From Limnobacter alexandrii (GTDB lineage Bacteria > Pseudomonadota > Gammaproteobacteria > Burkholderiales > Burkholderiaceae_B), in NCBI RefSeq assembly GCF_005871185.1, contig NZ_SWKN01000006.1:1-64000 (forward strand): DNA of 64,000 nt, in the 5' to 3' direction. A model generated the notes under the pieces. That model did not search any database, was not told where the DNA came from, and saw nothing but the letters and a program-made list of their open reading frames with translations. A program made the position numbers and the translations under genes. Position 1 is the first letter of the stretch, and each line of letters starts with the position of its first letter. Below, one piece after another: positions 17,235 through 26,707 of this stretch.

Positions 17235-19622
17235 ATGACCAAGCCCAATGAGGTGGCCGAGGCTTTAAGACTGGCCGAGCTGTACCAACTCGCAATTCTG
17301 GACACTCAACCCGAGGAGGGTTTCGAAGCAGTAGTTGATTTAGGCGTGTCTGCCTTCAATTGCTCGAGTTGCATTGTTTCATTTGTCGACTCGGATCGGC
17401 AATGGTTCAAAGCCCGACGCGGCTTTAACAGCCTGAACGCGGACGAAACCCCACGCGATATTTCAATTTGTACCCACACGATCAAAAAAGATGAACCCAT
17501 GGTCATCCCGGATTGCACCGAGGATGAGCGTGTCAGGGACAGCCCGCTGGTCAGTGGTTCACCCTGGATTCGGGCGTATTTGGGCGTACCGATCAAAACC
17601 CCGACCGGGGCCAGAGTGGGTACTTTTTGCCTGATTGACACCAGCCCGAGAAACTGGAGCAGCGCCGAAATCAAAATGGCGAGCTCAATGGCGGCGCTGG
17701 TTGAAGTTTCGCTGGCGAACCGGCATCAAAACGCGCTGGAAAACCGCTCTCGTGAGTCGATTTTTCAAGACAGCCACCGCAGTGACTTTTCGGGTCGTGA
17801 ATCGTCGTATGCCAGCTGGCGACGAGTTGGCGACGATAATTTCATTGCATTGTCGCCCAACCTGGAAGATTGGCTTTGCCTGAGCAACAGCCCCAGAATC
17901 AACTGGGCCTGGTTCAATAATTTGGTGGTGAGGGAGCATCGGCACGATGTTGAACTTGCAAGACAAACTGGCGACGGACAAACATTCCAATACCAAATTC
18001 AGTTGCCCAATGGCCGCCTGCTGACTTTGAAAGAACGAACCTACACCTCACCCGAAGAAGAAGGCGAGGCGTTGACCGTAGGACTGATTCAGAAGATTGC
18101 CATATCAGCGCAATTGCCGCCTGCCGCCTTGCATGGCAGGCCTGACCCCTTGGACATGCTGAAATCCACGGCAATGAGTTTTCTGGCTGAATCAACACGC
18201 GGCAAACTTGTACTGGATCTGAATTACCAGTTGGTGCAACTTGGACAGGTGGATGACGCAGAACTTCATCGACTGAAAAATAACCAGTCCATTCTGGACT
18301 TCATTTATGAAGAGGACAGGGACGATCTGGTTCGAGGCATGGAAACCGTGCTTGGCACTCGCCTGAAGCAGAGAGTATTTGCCAGAATCAGATTACCGGG
18401 CGACAAACCCGCATGGGCGAGATTTGTCATTGAGCGACCTGCCCCAGGCGTTGAAACCAGTCGTAAAGCCTTGGTACTGACGTACACCAAGATGGTCAAC
18501 GAGTCGACCATGGTAGACCGCAATCTGCTTGACCAAACCCTGTTGAACATGACGGAAAAGCTGGGCGGCCTGGGTACCTGGTTTTACCATGTGGACAGCG
18601 GCCTGCTGAAAGTGAGCGAACAATTCAAGTTGATCTGTAAAGCCCATGATCAGCCTTTGGGCAGCATATTTGAGTTAACAGAATTGTTGGGCAAATTAAC
18701 TGGCAAGAACATGGCATCGACCTTGATTGAATGCATCAACAATCGCCACCCAGCCAAAATTGAATGTGAGGTCAACCTGGATCGCCTGACCGGTCATCGC
18801 TGGTTTCGCTTCAGTTTTCAACCAATCAGCAACGGCTTGGGTGGTAGCAGTGGTCTGTACGGTTCCGTCGAGGACATCACGCATACCAAACATCTCGCGC
18901 AAGAGTTGTCTCGCAAAAGCAAAAGCCTGAACCAGGTGTTGAACACTTTGACCGACGGGACTTTTGAGCTGAATGAGGCGCTTCAACTAGAGTCTATTGA
19001 TGCGCTGGCCAGGCCTTTGATTCTGGGCAAGGAGGCATTTGTTCACCAAGCGGCAATTGCAGATGTATTACCCACACTGGACACGCAGGAACTGCGTCAA
19101 CGCCAGGCAGCATTAAAACGGGAAGGTCACGCCAAAGACTTTGAGTTTTTCAATGCCCGAACAGAGCGTTGGTTGCGATTCAAATTTTTGCCACGAGATG
19201 AAGGAATGACTGTTCTACTGCGCGATATCACCTCGCGCAAATCGATGTACAGGGATCTGTTCATGGTGGGCTCTGCAATTGAGCAAATCAACGAAGTAAT
19301 TTTGGTGGCCAATGACCTGGGCAGTAACCCTACGTCATTTCAGTGTATTTACTTGAACTCAGCCTTTGAAAATGTAACCGGACAGGCCGTGTCAAAATGG
19401 TTGGGGCGCAACCCCTATCCCTTGATTGCAGACCGTTTGCCCCTTCGAGATTTCCGAAAAGTACTTGTGCATTTGCTCAAGCGCGAAAAACTCACGATTA
19501 AAACCCGATATGAAACAGACAGTGGAACCTACACCCCCTGCGAAATATTGGTGTCGCCTTTTGTCGACAAAGAATCGGGAACGCCTTGGTCTTTGATTGT
19601 TTTCAGACCTGCAAGCACCTGA
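17235..19622 (+). CDS. GAF and multi-PAS sensor protein without output domain
   Basis: A 795-residue cytoplasmic protein with no membrane segment. Residues ~20-165 form a GAF domain (ILDTQPEEGFEAVVDLGV, ISICTHTI, YLGVPIKTPTGARVGTFCL) of the type often found before kinases and cyclases. Three or four PAS-like units follow, including those around residues 320-410, 445-560 and 685-790 (FENVTGQAVSKWLGRNP). No histidine kinase, GGDEF, EAL or HTH domain is present; the protein ends with the last PAS unit. It starts a plus-strand run with an outer-membrane barrel gene and a periplasmic-binding-like gene. Confidence 0.82.
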   Translation: MTKPNEVAEALRLAELYQLAILDTQPEEGFEAVVDLGVSAFNCSSCIVSFVDSDRQWFKARRGFNSLNADETPRDISICTHTIKKDEPMVIPDCTEDERVRDSPLVSGSPWIRAYLGVPIKTPTGARVGTFCLIDTSPRNWSSAEIKMASSMAALVEVSLANRHQNALENRSRESIFQDSHRSDFSGRESSYASWRRVGDDNFIALSPNLEDWLCLSNSPRINWAWFNNLVVREHRHDVELARQTGDGQTFQYQIQLPNGRLLTLKERTYTSPEEEGEALTVGLIQKIAISAQLPPAALHGRPDPLDMLKSTAMSFLAESTRGKLVLDLNYQLVQLGQVDDAELHRLKNNQSILDFIYEEDRDDLVRGMETVLGTRLKQRVFARIRLPGDKPAWARFVIERPAPGVETSRKALVLTYTKMVNESTMVDRNLLDQTLLNMTEKLGGLGTWFYHVDSGLLKVSEQFKLICKAHDQPLGSIFELTELLGKLTGKNMASTLIECINNRHPAKIECEVNLDRLTGHRWFRFSFQPISNGLGGSSGLYGSVEDITHTKHLAQELSRKSKSLNQVLNTLTDGTFELNEALQLESIDALARPLILGKEAFVHQAAIADVLPTLDTQELRQRQAALKREGHAKDFEFFNARTERWLRFKFLPRDEGMTVLLRDITSRKSMYRDLFMVGSAIEQINEVILVANDLGSNPTSFQCIYLNSAFENVTGQAVSKWLGRNPYPLIADRLPLRDFRKVLVHLLKREKLTIKTRYETDSGTYTPCEILVSPFVDKESGTPWSLIVFRPAST

Positions 19623-19651
19623 TAATGACCACACTCTAAAAATAATATGTA

Positions 19652-20812
19652 TTGAGCCTGCTTTTGAACTTTGCCATCACCTTTCACAAACTGCTGAAAG
19701 CCGTCGCGCTTGTGTCGGGGTTTGCGCTTGCCCATGGGCAGGCCTTGGCCGTGGACTATTCACTCAGTGGATTTGGAACCGTTCAATACACGCAAGGTGA
19801 CAACGAACGGAAGTACCTGCGTTTCGTGGATGAAGACGGCACCTTCAAAGTCAACTCGATTTTGGGTGCACAACTGGATGTTCAGCTGACCGAGCAATTC
19901 AGCGCGACGGTCCAGTATGTTGTTGCCCCAAAGCAAAGACGTGACGAAGGTGTTGAATTTGACAACCGCTGGGCATTCTTGAAATACAAGCCCAACGACA
20001 ACTGGCATTTCAAACTGGGGCGGCAACGACTCAACTACTACCTCGATTCAGAGAACCTGGATGTTGGTCACACCTATGTACCAGCCAACCTCAGCCCGGA
20101 GGTTTACTTCAACGCGGGCGTGCTTTCCATCGATGGCTTTTCGGCGAACTACAACTTTGAGGACGCCAGCGGAAGATATTGGGGAGTTCAAGCGATTACT
20201 GGTAACCGGGACATTGTTCAACGGCTTGCTGGATTTAATCAGGACTTTCCGCTGAATTCGTTTGAAATTGCTGGACTGGTGTTAAGCGTGCAGGGCGAAC
20301 GATATCGAATCCAAATTGCGCACCACGGTGCAGAAGTGGATCGTGTGTTGACTCAGGTCAATGGTGTTCAGCTTACCGATGGTCGACTGGACGCCAACGC
20401 AAGATTCACCAATCTTGGGGCCGAGTATCGCTGGGACCTGTACACCTTGCGCGGAGAGTTGAGTCAAACAGAATTGGCCACGTCCCAAAGTGGCATCATC
20501 ACCGGCAGTGGATTGCCGCGGATTACGCAATCGGCGCCCAAGTTTGAGGAGCATGGCGCGAACCTCCTTCTGGTGCGCAAAGTATTTGAACAACACGCAG
20601 TGTACGGAAGCTACGGACGATTCATTTCTGAATTCGACGATCAGTACTCTTTCGCGATTGGTGGCAAATACAATCTTGACGCTTCGAGTTCAATCAAACT
20701 CGAGCTTCAGCATGTGGTTGAAAAAAGCAACCGGCCGCAACTGTCAGACAACCGCATCCCCAACACAACGTTCAATTTCCTGAGCGTGTCCTACAACTGG
20801 GTGTGGCAATGA
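19652..20812 (+). CDS. outer-membrane beta-barrel (porin-like) protein
   Basis: A ~386-residue exported protein with alternating aromatic and hydrophilic strands and a final aromatic segment ending FLSVSYNWVWQ, typical of a barrel recognised by the BAM complex. The signal peptide is around KAVALVSGFALAHGQALA. The start is uncertain: the frame opens with TTG at 19652, no strong ribosome-binding site is visible, and other TTG or GTG starts lie downstream. It resembles porin-like proteins encoded beside phosphate-binding-like periplasmic proteins. It starts 29 bases after the sensor gene and overlaps the next gene by four bases. Confidence 0.72.
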   Translation: MSLLLNFAITFHKLLKAVALVSGFALAHGQALAVDYSLSGFGTVQYTQGDNERKYLRFVDEDGTFKVNSILGAQLDVQLTEQFSATVQYVVAPKQRRDEGVEFDNRWAFLKYKPNDNWHFKLGRQRLNYYLDSENLDVGHTYVPANLSPEVYFNAGVLSIDGFSANYNFEDASGRYWGVQAITGNRDIVQRLAGFNQDFPLNSFEIAGLVLSVQGERYRIQIAHHGAEVDRVLTQVNGVQLTDGRLDANARFTNLGAEYRWDLYTLRGELSQTELATSQSGIITGSGLPRITQSAPKFEEHGANLLLVRKVFEQHAVYGSYGRFISEFDDQYSFAIGGKYNLDASSSIKLELQHVVEKSNRPQLSDNRIPNTTFNFLSVSYNWVWQ

Positions 20813-21264
20813 GTGCGCGCGTCTCCAGGATTGTCAGGGCCACGGCATCGATTGGCTTGTATTTAATCCTTGGCGTGGTAGGGGCAGCCTCAGCGGAAGT
20901 GTATGTGGTTTCATCCGCGTCGCTCCCCATCAATGAGATTGCAAAACGCGAGTTGCGCAGCATTTACAAAGGACGCTTAAGCCAAGTAAATGGCCATCGC
21001 CTGACCCCATTGAATTCAGCGCCGGGCACAACAGACCGCGATGCATTTTTAGAACGCATCATGAATTTGAACGAGCTGGATTACACCGGCTACTGGCACG
21101 TGCGCCGATACACCGGCCAAGGCACGCCTCCCACAGAGGTTGGAAATCAGGAAGAACTCTTTGCCGCACTCAAAGCGCAGCCTGATGGCATTGGCTACCT
21201 GTGGGTGCCAAACGGCAGCAAACCAAAACTTCCGGATGGACTCAAATTGATCCGGCTGAAATAA
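20809..21264 (+). CDS. small periplasmic PstS-like substrate-binding-domain protein
   Basis: A 151-residue exported protein with signal ASIGLYLILGVVGAASAEVY. The mature part (VSSASLPINEIAKRELRSIYKGRL, then TDRDAFLERIM, then GIGYLWV) resembles the short one-domain relatives of phosphate-binding PstS proteins. I use the ATG that overlaps the stop of the barrel gene (ATGA), implying coupled translation. With the upstream sensor and barrel it may form a nutrient-sensing or uptake unit; this is inference. The ligand is unknown. Confidence 0.75.
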   Translation: MSARVSRIVRATASIGLYLILGVVGAASAEVYVVSSASLPINEIAKRELRSIYKGRLSQVNGHRLTPLNSAPGTTDRDAFLERIMNLNELDYTGYWHVRRYTGQGTPPTEVGNQEELFAALKAQPDGIGYLWVPNGSKPKLPDGLKLIRLK

Positions 21265-21290
21265 GCCAAGCAGTCTCCGCCTGGCTTTAT
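21259..21290. terminator. weak bidirectional terminator between convergent genes
   Basis: AAGCCA at 21263-21268 pairs with TGGCTT at 21282-21287, flanked by A- and T-rich ends. It lies between two convergent genes. The stem is only six pairs with a 13-base loop, so strength is doubtful. Confidence 0.4.
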
Positions 21291-21294
21291 TGCC

Positions 21295-21561
21295 TTATTC
21301 CTTGGTGTAGCCCTTGCTCAGGGGTAGCCACCAAGTGAAACCAAACACCAGTGTTTTCATAACTACTTTACCGACTGGCAAGTTCAGTGCTCGCAGGCGA
21401 TTAATGGCCAAGGGAATTTCAAGCACATGCGCCAACAAAATGATGGCGGCAAACAGTGTGAGAAAAGGAACATGAAAACCCAAAAGGCCAACCAAGGGAA
21501 CAATCAGCCAAAAAACCACCAAGCCTGCTTGCAGCCCGTACCAAACCCGTTGTTCACCCAT
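21295..21561 (-). CDS. small membrane protein, DUF1145-like
   Basis: An 88-residue integral membrane protein with about three hydrophobic segments (around residues 10-28, 32-50 and 66-78) and a lysine-rich end. The pattern FLTLFAAIILLAHVLEI and the C-terminal GFTWWLPL resemble the DUF1145 family of small inner-membrane proteins, but this is recognition by eye. It lies downstream of the TadG-like gene on the same strand, 45 bases after its stop. Function is unknown. Confidence 0.65.
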   Translation of the reverse strand: MGEQRVWYGLQAGLVVFWLIVPLVGLLGFHVPFLTLFAAIILLAHVLEIPLAINRLRALNLPVGKVVMKTLVFGFTWWLPLSKGYTKE

Positions 21562-21606
21562 GCGTGTCCCCTGCCGTTATTAATATTGAGATGAGCGAAG
21601 TTTAAC

Positions 21607-23097
21607 TCAACGGGTGAGCACTGCCGTGTTGAAGCAATCCATGTTGTCGACTTGAACATAAACTTCATTGGCTTCTAGCCCCAACACTTCAAAAATTTCA
21701 TCGAGCCCACTGCCCAATGAGTTCAATGCGCCCCGCAAAACCGGGTTGGTTGCCAGCACAGTCAGTATTCCGTTGAGCGCATTGACACCGGTATTCAAAT
21801 TCGTCAGCAAATTGCCCACACCCTGTGAGGCTTCGAAGCTGTAAGAGGTTGTGACAATCGGATCGGGATAACCCACCATCGACACGTCGTTTGCGCTGCC
21901 GCTGCCCACATTCGCATTGATCGATCTCTGCCCCAACAGCGGCAGTGATGGCAAACGCAGCGCGGCGGCAATGGGTGTTGAATCCAGGTCGACCGCAACC
22001 GATGAGTCGGATTGGGGCAATCGGCAATCAATGTCCTTGATGTCGACGGAGCCGCCACCCGCTGTGACGGTGAGGTCCAACACGCCGATTCGGGTCGATA
22101 CAGCCAACTGCTCAGTGCGGGCCGTGGCAATCACCCTGCCATCCGTGTTCAATTTGGTGGCCACAAACAATTGGGGAGGATTGAGTACCGACACATTGAG
22201 TGTATTGCCCAAGTTCAGGCGAATGCCGTTGCCCCCAACGCCACTGGCCGCCGCAAAGCTGGATGCAAACGCCAAATTGCCCAGACGCACTGAGGTGCCC
22301 GCAAATTCGGAATCGCCGCTGGTGTCTGCTGACAGTATTTGACTCAAAAGAAAATCAACCGTATCGACCGGACCGTTGCCTGGTATAGCCACCACCGGGG
22401 CGTCAGGACCAGCAACGTTCAGTGCTGCATCCAACAGTTGCGCAGCCGTCACCTCTGTATTCAGCAAACGCGCCATGTCCAGTTGATCGCCTGCACTGAA
22501 CACGCCCAGTTCCACGCCCAACTGCAACAAATCAACCTGGGCATTCGAAGCCAACAGCCCCTGGAAACCCAGCAAGTTCAGACGCAATTCAGAGCCGATG
22601 GCGCTCATCAGCGGAGAAAGACCCGAACCATTCAGATTCAAGGCCAACAGATTGGTACCTACCAAACCCGAGATAACCGGGGTGACAGTGGCTTCGGCCA
22701 CCGCCACAACGGATTCAGTGCCCAGAAAGGCGGCGGGCACATTGCGCACCACGCGCACCAAAACTGAACGTTCGCAGGCGTTGGCGGGCAGCAAGGTGTC
22801 AGTGCCCCGAACGTTGCAATTGATCGAAATACTGTCACTGGCGTCATCCAGGCCATTGCGCCTTGCATAATCCACCGCCGCCGTGAAACCCTGGGATGAA
22901 TTGGCAATGTCGCTTGCCGCAGTCTTGGCAGCCAGATCGGCAATGCGCTGCACTTCTTCCCTTTCCCACACCACTTGACCCAGGCCCAATACGGCCAAAG
23001 CGCCCACCGCCATCAACATGGTGAACACCGTGAGGATGGTCATGACCCCGCGCTGGCGATATGACGGAGATACGAGCTTGGAATTGAATGAAGACAT
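21607..23097 (-). CDS. TadG-like envelope protein
   Basis: A 496-residue protein with one N-terminal membrane segment (QRGVMTILTVFTMLMAVG, running on to GLGQVVW) followed by EREEVQRIADLAAKTAASDIA. That is the standard start of TadG/TadE-like pilus-associated proteins, where the segment can resemble a prepilin helix. The remainder is a long exported region rich in Asn, Leu, Val and Ala, with an N-rich Leu-repeat character and few cysteines. No other Tad genes (secretin, CpaB, TadABC, Flp) are adjacent, so it is an orphan apart from a receiver and a ParA upstream. Confidence 0.75.
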   Translation of the reverse strand: MSSFNSKLVSPSYRQRGVMTILTVFTMLMAVGALAVLGLGQVVWEREEVQRIADLAAKTAASDIANSSQGFTAAVDYARRNGLDDASDSISINCNVRGTDTLLPANACERSVLVRVVRNVPAAFLGTESVVAVAEATVTPVISGLVGTNLLALNLNGSGLSPLMSAIGSELRLNLLGFQGLLASNAQVDLLQLGVELGVFSAGDQLDMARLLNTEVTAAQLLDAALNVAGPDAPVVAIPGNGPVDTVDFLLSQILSADTSGDSEFAGTSVRLGNLAFASSFAAASGVGGNGIRLNLGNTLNVSVLNPPQLFVATKLNTDGRVIATARTEQLAVSTRIGVLDLTVTAGGGSVDIKDIDCRLPQSDSSVAVDLDSTPIAAALRLPSLPLLGQRSINANVGSGSANDVSMVGYPDPIVTTSYSFEASQGVGNLLTNLNTGVNALNGILTVLATNPVLRGALNSLGSGLDEIFEVLGLEANEVYVQVDNMDCFNTAVLTR

Positions 23098-23205
23098 GTT
23101 GGTGCGGCGAAGGCAAACAAGCCTGATTTTGCATCAAAAAGCTTGAATTTGATATCGCAAGCTAAGGGCGATTGCGCAGTCAGATCAAGTTTTGCGGTGT
23201 TGGGC

Positions 23206-23616
23206 CTACTTGCCGTCTTTGAGAAACTTGCCAAGAATTCGCTTGCCCGGCGCCAAACGTCCCACCAAGGCTTTGGCCACACTGGCAATGATTTCCATGG
23301 GTGCAGCCAATCGGGAGGTTTGCGCGTGAGCCCCCAATTCCTGCAAGGTTGCGCTATCAAGCACGCCTGTTTTGCCTTGGAGCAAAACAACGCCCAATTC
23401 GGGATTGTTGGCTTTGATTTGGTGAAGCAAAGAAGATTGACTGGCCTGTTCGGCGTCAACCAACATGACTTTTACTGAATATTGGTCAATCGAGCGTTCC
23501 GCGGCAGGCAAGCCAGCGCAAGACAAAACTCGCTCAAACTGGTTAGAAGCACTTAATTGTGCTTCCAGCGCCAGGCGCGAATCTTGGTCCGAATCGACAA
23601 TCAGCACCGTGGTCAT
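23206..23616 (-). CDS. single-domain receiver-like protein
   Basis: A 136-residue receiver-fold protein (TTVLIVDSDQDSRLALE, with an acidic pair near residues 8-10). The candidate phospho-acceptor is the Asp in VKVMLVDAEQ. The usual conserved Lys before Pro is replaced (RLAAPM), so phosphorylation competence is doubtful. The last ~35 residues are basic (GRLAPGKRILGKFLKDGK). It lies between the TadG-like gene and a ParA ATPase, which recalls the receiver-plus-ATPase architecture of TadZ/CpaE split over two genes. That comparison is inference. Confidence 0.7.
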   Translation of the reverse strand: MTTVLIVDSDQDSRLALEAQLSASNQFERVLSCAGLPAAERSIDQYSVKVMLVDAEQASQSSLLHQIKANNPELGVVLLQGKTGVLDSATLQELGAHAQTSRLAAPMEIIASVAKALVGRLAPGKRILGKFLKDGK

Positions 23617-23708
23617 TGCCCCCTCCTTTTGGTGTTTGGAGGTTGTTTAGCAATTAAGGTGCCAGAAACTCAAGGGCAATTTGGCCTGTTTTGGTGCAGA
23701 ACCAAATA

Positions 23709-24332
23709 TTAGCCCCTGCCGAGCAGGCCCTTGACTTCCCGCCACAAGCTTTCAATTTCCGCAGCCGCCTTGGAGTTGGGCGCAAATTCATTGACTGATT
23801 TGCCCAGGCCCACACTGATCACAAAGTCGTTGCGCTCGTGCACGATGGTGCGGCAAATTTTGGCAGTGGCTTTAAGTTGCTCAAAAACAATTTCAGGCGT
23901 GCTGCTGAATACTGAGGCACCGTTGATGACCCAGGTAACCTTGCTGCCAGCATCGGAAGCCCATTCGAGGGTGCTGCTTGCGCTGTGAATGTCCAGCGGG
24001 CTTGCCTTGGTGGGAATCAACACCAGGTCCGCATGCTCCAAGGCATCCTTGACCCATTTTTTATCCGTGGGAGGCATGTCAACAAAGACATAGTCATACC
24101 CTTCATCTTCTAGCTCGGAAAGCTCGATCACAATGTCGTTGAAACCCACCTTGCGTACATCAGGATAGTCCGCCTCGCGCAGCGAGTCCCAAAACCTGCT
24201 GGAGCCTTGGGGATCGAGGTCGAGCAATGCTACTTTTTTCTTGCCTTGCTGACTGGCCAGGGCCGACAAATTCAAGGAAAGCGTTGTTTTGCCAGCCCCG
24301 CCTTTGCGGCTGCTAATGATGATGGTCTTCAT
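23709..24332 (-). CDS. ParA/MinD-type ATPase
   Basis: A 207-residue deviant-Walker ATPase. The P-loop is SSRKGGAGKTTLSLNLSALA at residues 7-26, with the signature Lys. The switch I-like LLDLDPQGSSRFWDS and the Walker B YVFVDMPPTD follow. No ParB gene or parS-like repeats are visible, so it more likely positions a cell-surface or cytoplasmic cargo than segregates DNA. The neighbouring receiver and TadG-like genes favour a pole or pilus-related job, which is inference. Confidence 0.88.
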   Translation of the reverse strand: MKTIIISSRKGGAGKTTLSLNLSALASQQGKKKVALLDLDPQGSSRFWDSLREADYPDVRKVGFNDIVIELSELEDEGYDYVFVDMPPTDKKWVKDALEHADLVLIPTKASPLDIHSASSTLEWASDAGSKVTWVINGASVFSSTPEIVFEQLKATAKICRTIVHERNDFVISVGLGKSVNEFAPNSKAAAEIESLWREVKGLLGRG

Positions 24333-24377
24333 GGGTGGACATCCTGTGCAATAGGAAATTAAAGCAATATCGAGAAT

Positions 24378-26672
24378 TTATTCTAACCTGCCAATGCAGT
24401 GGGGAAAAAGTTGTTCAATGCGGCTTGGCCGCAACGGCATGGGTATGCTTTGCCGTGTTTGCCACAGAGGTATTTGATCGGTGAGCAGTTGACTGCCCAC
24501 CCAGCCGTCTTGCCCGCCCAGTAAAACAAAGTAATTCTCGTCAGGATCAGCAAGATCCGATAGATGCCTGCTTTGAGAACCATAGCTGGTTTCATCAAAA
24601 CCCCGAATCAAATTGTGTGCATTTTTCATCAAGGTTTCTCGGGAACCCGCAGCCGGAAAGGATTTCGAAGAAAAAAGCTTACCCAACAAGGGCACATGCC
24701 CAAGCACATGACGCAAACGGATTTTGTGCAAATTGCCCCAAAGCTGCCAGTGTTGGGCCCTGCGGTTTGCCTCATCCACACACTTTGGCACTATTTTCTC
24801 GCGTTCTGAATCGGCGAGACTCTCGAGATCTTCCATCAGACAGGATGTGAGATAGGACCATTGATCCATCAAACTGGGCATTCTGCCTGCGTGGCGCAAA
24901 ACCGACAATTCTTTGATCAAGGCCGCCAACAAAAACTCGAATTGAAGTGCAGCAAAGCTGTCGGCCGTGTAAGCGCCACCCCACAAATCAATTGAATTGC
25001 ACAACACAGTCTGTTCACTGTTGCACAAAAAAGGGCGGCAAAATTCAGCCAGTTGACTGGACAACTGGTCGGCCAGCGGAGAAGTCACATCCAGCTGCAA
25101 AGCCAACAGGCTTTGGGGACTTAATCGCTTTTGGGAATTGAACAGGGCCCGCGCCCGCATGACGCGATCATCGCCGTTGAACAAAAATCCAAGCCCCGTC
25201 ACTTCTGAAGGCCGGTTGTTGGCAGACACGATGAAACCAGCGGCGGGGTTGATGACACTGGGGAAATCGCGGGCACACAACTGCTCTGACCAGTGTTCGC
25301 TGGCCAGGGCCTCGGGCAGCACCCAGTCATTTTCCGGGAAACCGGGCCGCTTGGGCAAAGTAGCCGCCAGCACATGGCCAATGTTTCCATCTGTGTCGGC
25401 CCCAAGCACATTGAGAGGTGTTACCCCCACGCCATGCATGGCCTGTTGTAACTGCTCCACATTCTGCGCCTGCATGCCCAGTAGAAAACTGGTGATTTCA
25501 TCGGTGGGCCAATGCCCTGCCCAGCGCAAGGCCAGGTTGTCTTTGCCACACAAGCGACCCAATGCAGCGCAATCGGTGAGCACCGGGCCATGGGGGGAGA
25601 ACCTGAGTTTCCTGGTTCGGGACCAAGAAAACCGCACCCGGATTTTTACGACTTGCTCGGCGGTGTTGTGCAAGGTGCTGTCATCAAGACGTACCAAGTC
25701 TGATGATGCTGCACGCAAATTCGTGCCGCCCCAAGCGAGGTTTGCATTTCTGCCCAACCCCAAAATTGGCACGCCCGGGAACATGAGGCCCACACACTGG
25801 TAAGTGGGTGTGCGTAGCCCCACCATCATCCAGACATTGGGCAAGTGTTGACCCAAGTGGGGGTCGTTAACCATCAATGGCTTGCCGCTTTGTGTGCGCG
25901 TGCCATGCACCACAATAGAATTGCTGCCGGAGCGAGACAGGCTGTTCAAGAACTCGCCGATTTGTTGGGCAGTACTGGGCTTATTTGAGTTGGGATTGTC
26001 GAAACTGGTGGACACGCCGGCCCCAACTCGGCGAAGCCGGTTCCACCATTCGATGAAATCGCCGGACAGGCGATGTTCGATCAATGAAAAGTAAATGGGC
26101 CAGTTCACGTCTGCGCCGGCCAGCCGACCAAACAAAAGAATGTCCAAGGGCGAGTACGGTTCAGGTTGAATACCCAAGAACTTTTCATCCACCCCGCGCT
26201 TCCGTTGTGCTTGCACGCAGTTAAGCCCGGCCACGAAGCCTTCAACCCATTCCTGGCTTTTTTTGGGCATCCTGGCCCAAATTTCAGGCGCAGCCCGACC
26301 AAAATCGAGCAGACGAATAAGATGGTCCATATCAACAAACCCACGCCCTCCCATTTCGGCCAAACGCCCTTGGGCGAGGCGCTTGAGAAATTGCAGCTGC
26401 GGTCCGCGTTGAAATTCTGTAATGGTGCCAAGTGCAAATGCACCGTCGCGGTCGGAATTAGAGACCACATAGGGAACAAAGAATTCATTGAACCGAATGA
26501 AGGTGCCTTCAGCGAAAGGCAGGTTCAAAGCCTTGAATTGTTGCAGTCGATCTTCAAGCGTGTACGTTGGGTAACGAACCGACAACCAACCCATCGCACT
26601 GGACAAGCGGGCCAACCCGCGTGCGAGTTTACGCAGCAGGGGATTTTGAGACGGACCGAGAGATTTAAGCAA
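24378..26672 (-). CDS. penicillin acylase family (Ntn hydrolase) protein
   Basis: A 764-residue N-terminal-nucleophile amidohydrolase that should be made as one chain and self-cleave into alpha and beta subunits. The predicted beta-chain nucleophile is Ser250 in LSRSGSNSIVVHGTRTQSG. It is followed by PLMVNDPHLGQHLPN and the acyl-pocket region GLGRNANLAWGGTN. Relatives hydrolyse penicillins, acyl-homoserine lactones or other N-acyl amides; the substrate cannot be told. No clear secretion signal is seen at the N-terminus (MLKSLGPSQNPLLRKLARGL), unlike most periplasmic members. It lies downstream of a ParA gene and a possible 40-residue gene. Confidence 0.88.
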   Translation of the reverse strand: MLKSLGPSQNPLLRKLARGLARLSSAMGWLSVRYPTYTLEDRLQQFKALNLPFAEGTFIRFNEFFVPYVVSNSDRDGAFALGTITEFQRGPQLQFLKRLAQGRLAEMGGRGFVDMDHLIRLLDFGRAAPEIWARMPKKSQEWVEGFVAGLNCVQAQRKRGVDEKFLGIQPEPYSPLDILLFGRLAGADVNWPIYFSLIEHRLSGDFIEWWNRLRRVGAGVSTSFDNPNSNKPSTAQQIGEFLNSLSRSGSNSIVVHGTRTQSGKPLMVNDPHLGQHLPNVWMMVGLRTPTYQCVGLMFPGVPILGLGRNANLAWGGTNLRAASSDLVRLDDSTLHNTAEQVVKIRVRFSWSRTRKLRFSPHGPVLTDCAALGRLCGKDNLALRWAGHWPTDEITSFLLGMQAQNVEQLQQAMHGVGVTPLNVLGADTDGNIGHVLAATLPKRPGFPENDWVLPEALASEHWSEQLCARDFPSVINPAAGFIVSANNRPSEVTGLGFLFNGDDRVMRARALFNSQKRLSPQSLLALQLDVTSPLADQLSSQLAEFCRPFLCNSEQTVLCNSIDLWGGAYTADSFAALQFEFLLAALIKELSVLRHAGRMPSLMDQWSYLTSCLMEDLESLADSEREKIVPKCVDEANRRAQHWQLWGNLHKIRLRHVLGHVPLLGKLFSSKSFPAAGSRETLMKNAHNLIRGFDETSYGSQSRHLSDLADPDENYFVLLGGQDGWVGSQLLTDQIPLWQTRQSIPMPLRPSRIEQLFPHCIGRLE

Positions 26673-26707
26673 AACAGCCTAGGCAGAGCGGGGATTGAGT
26701 GTAGCCC

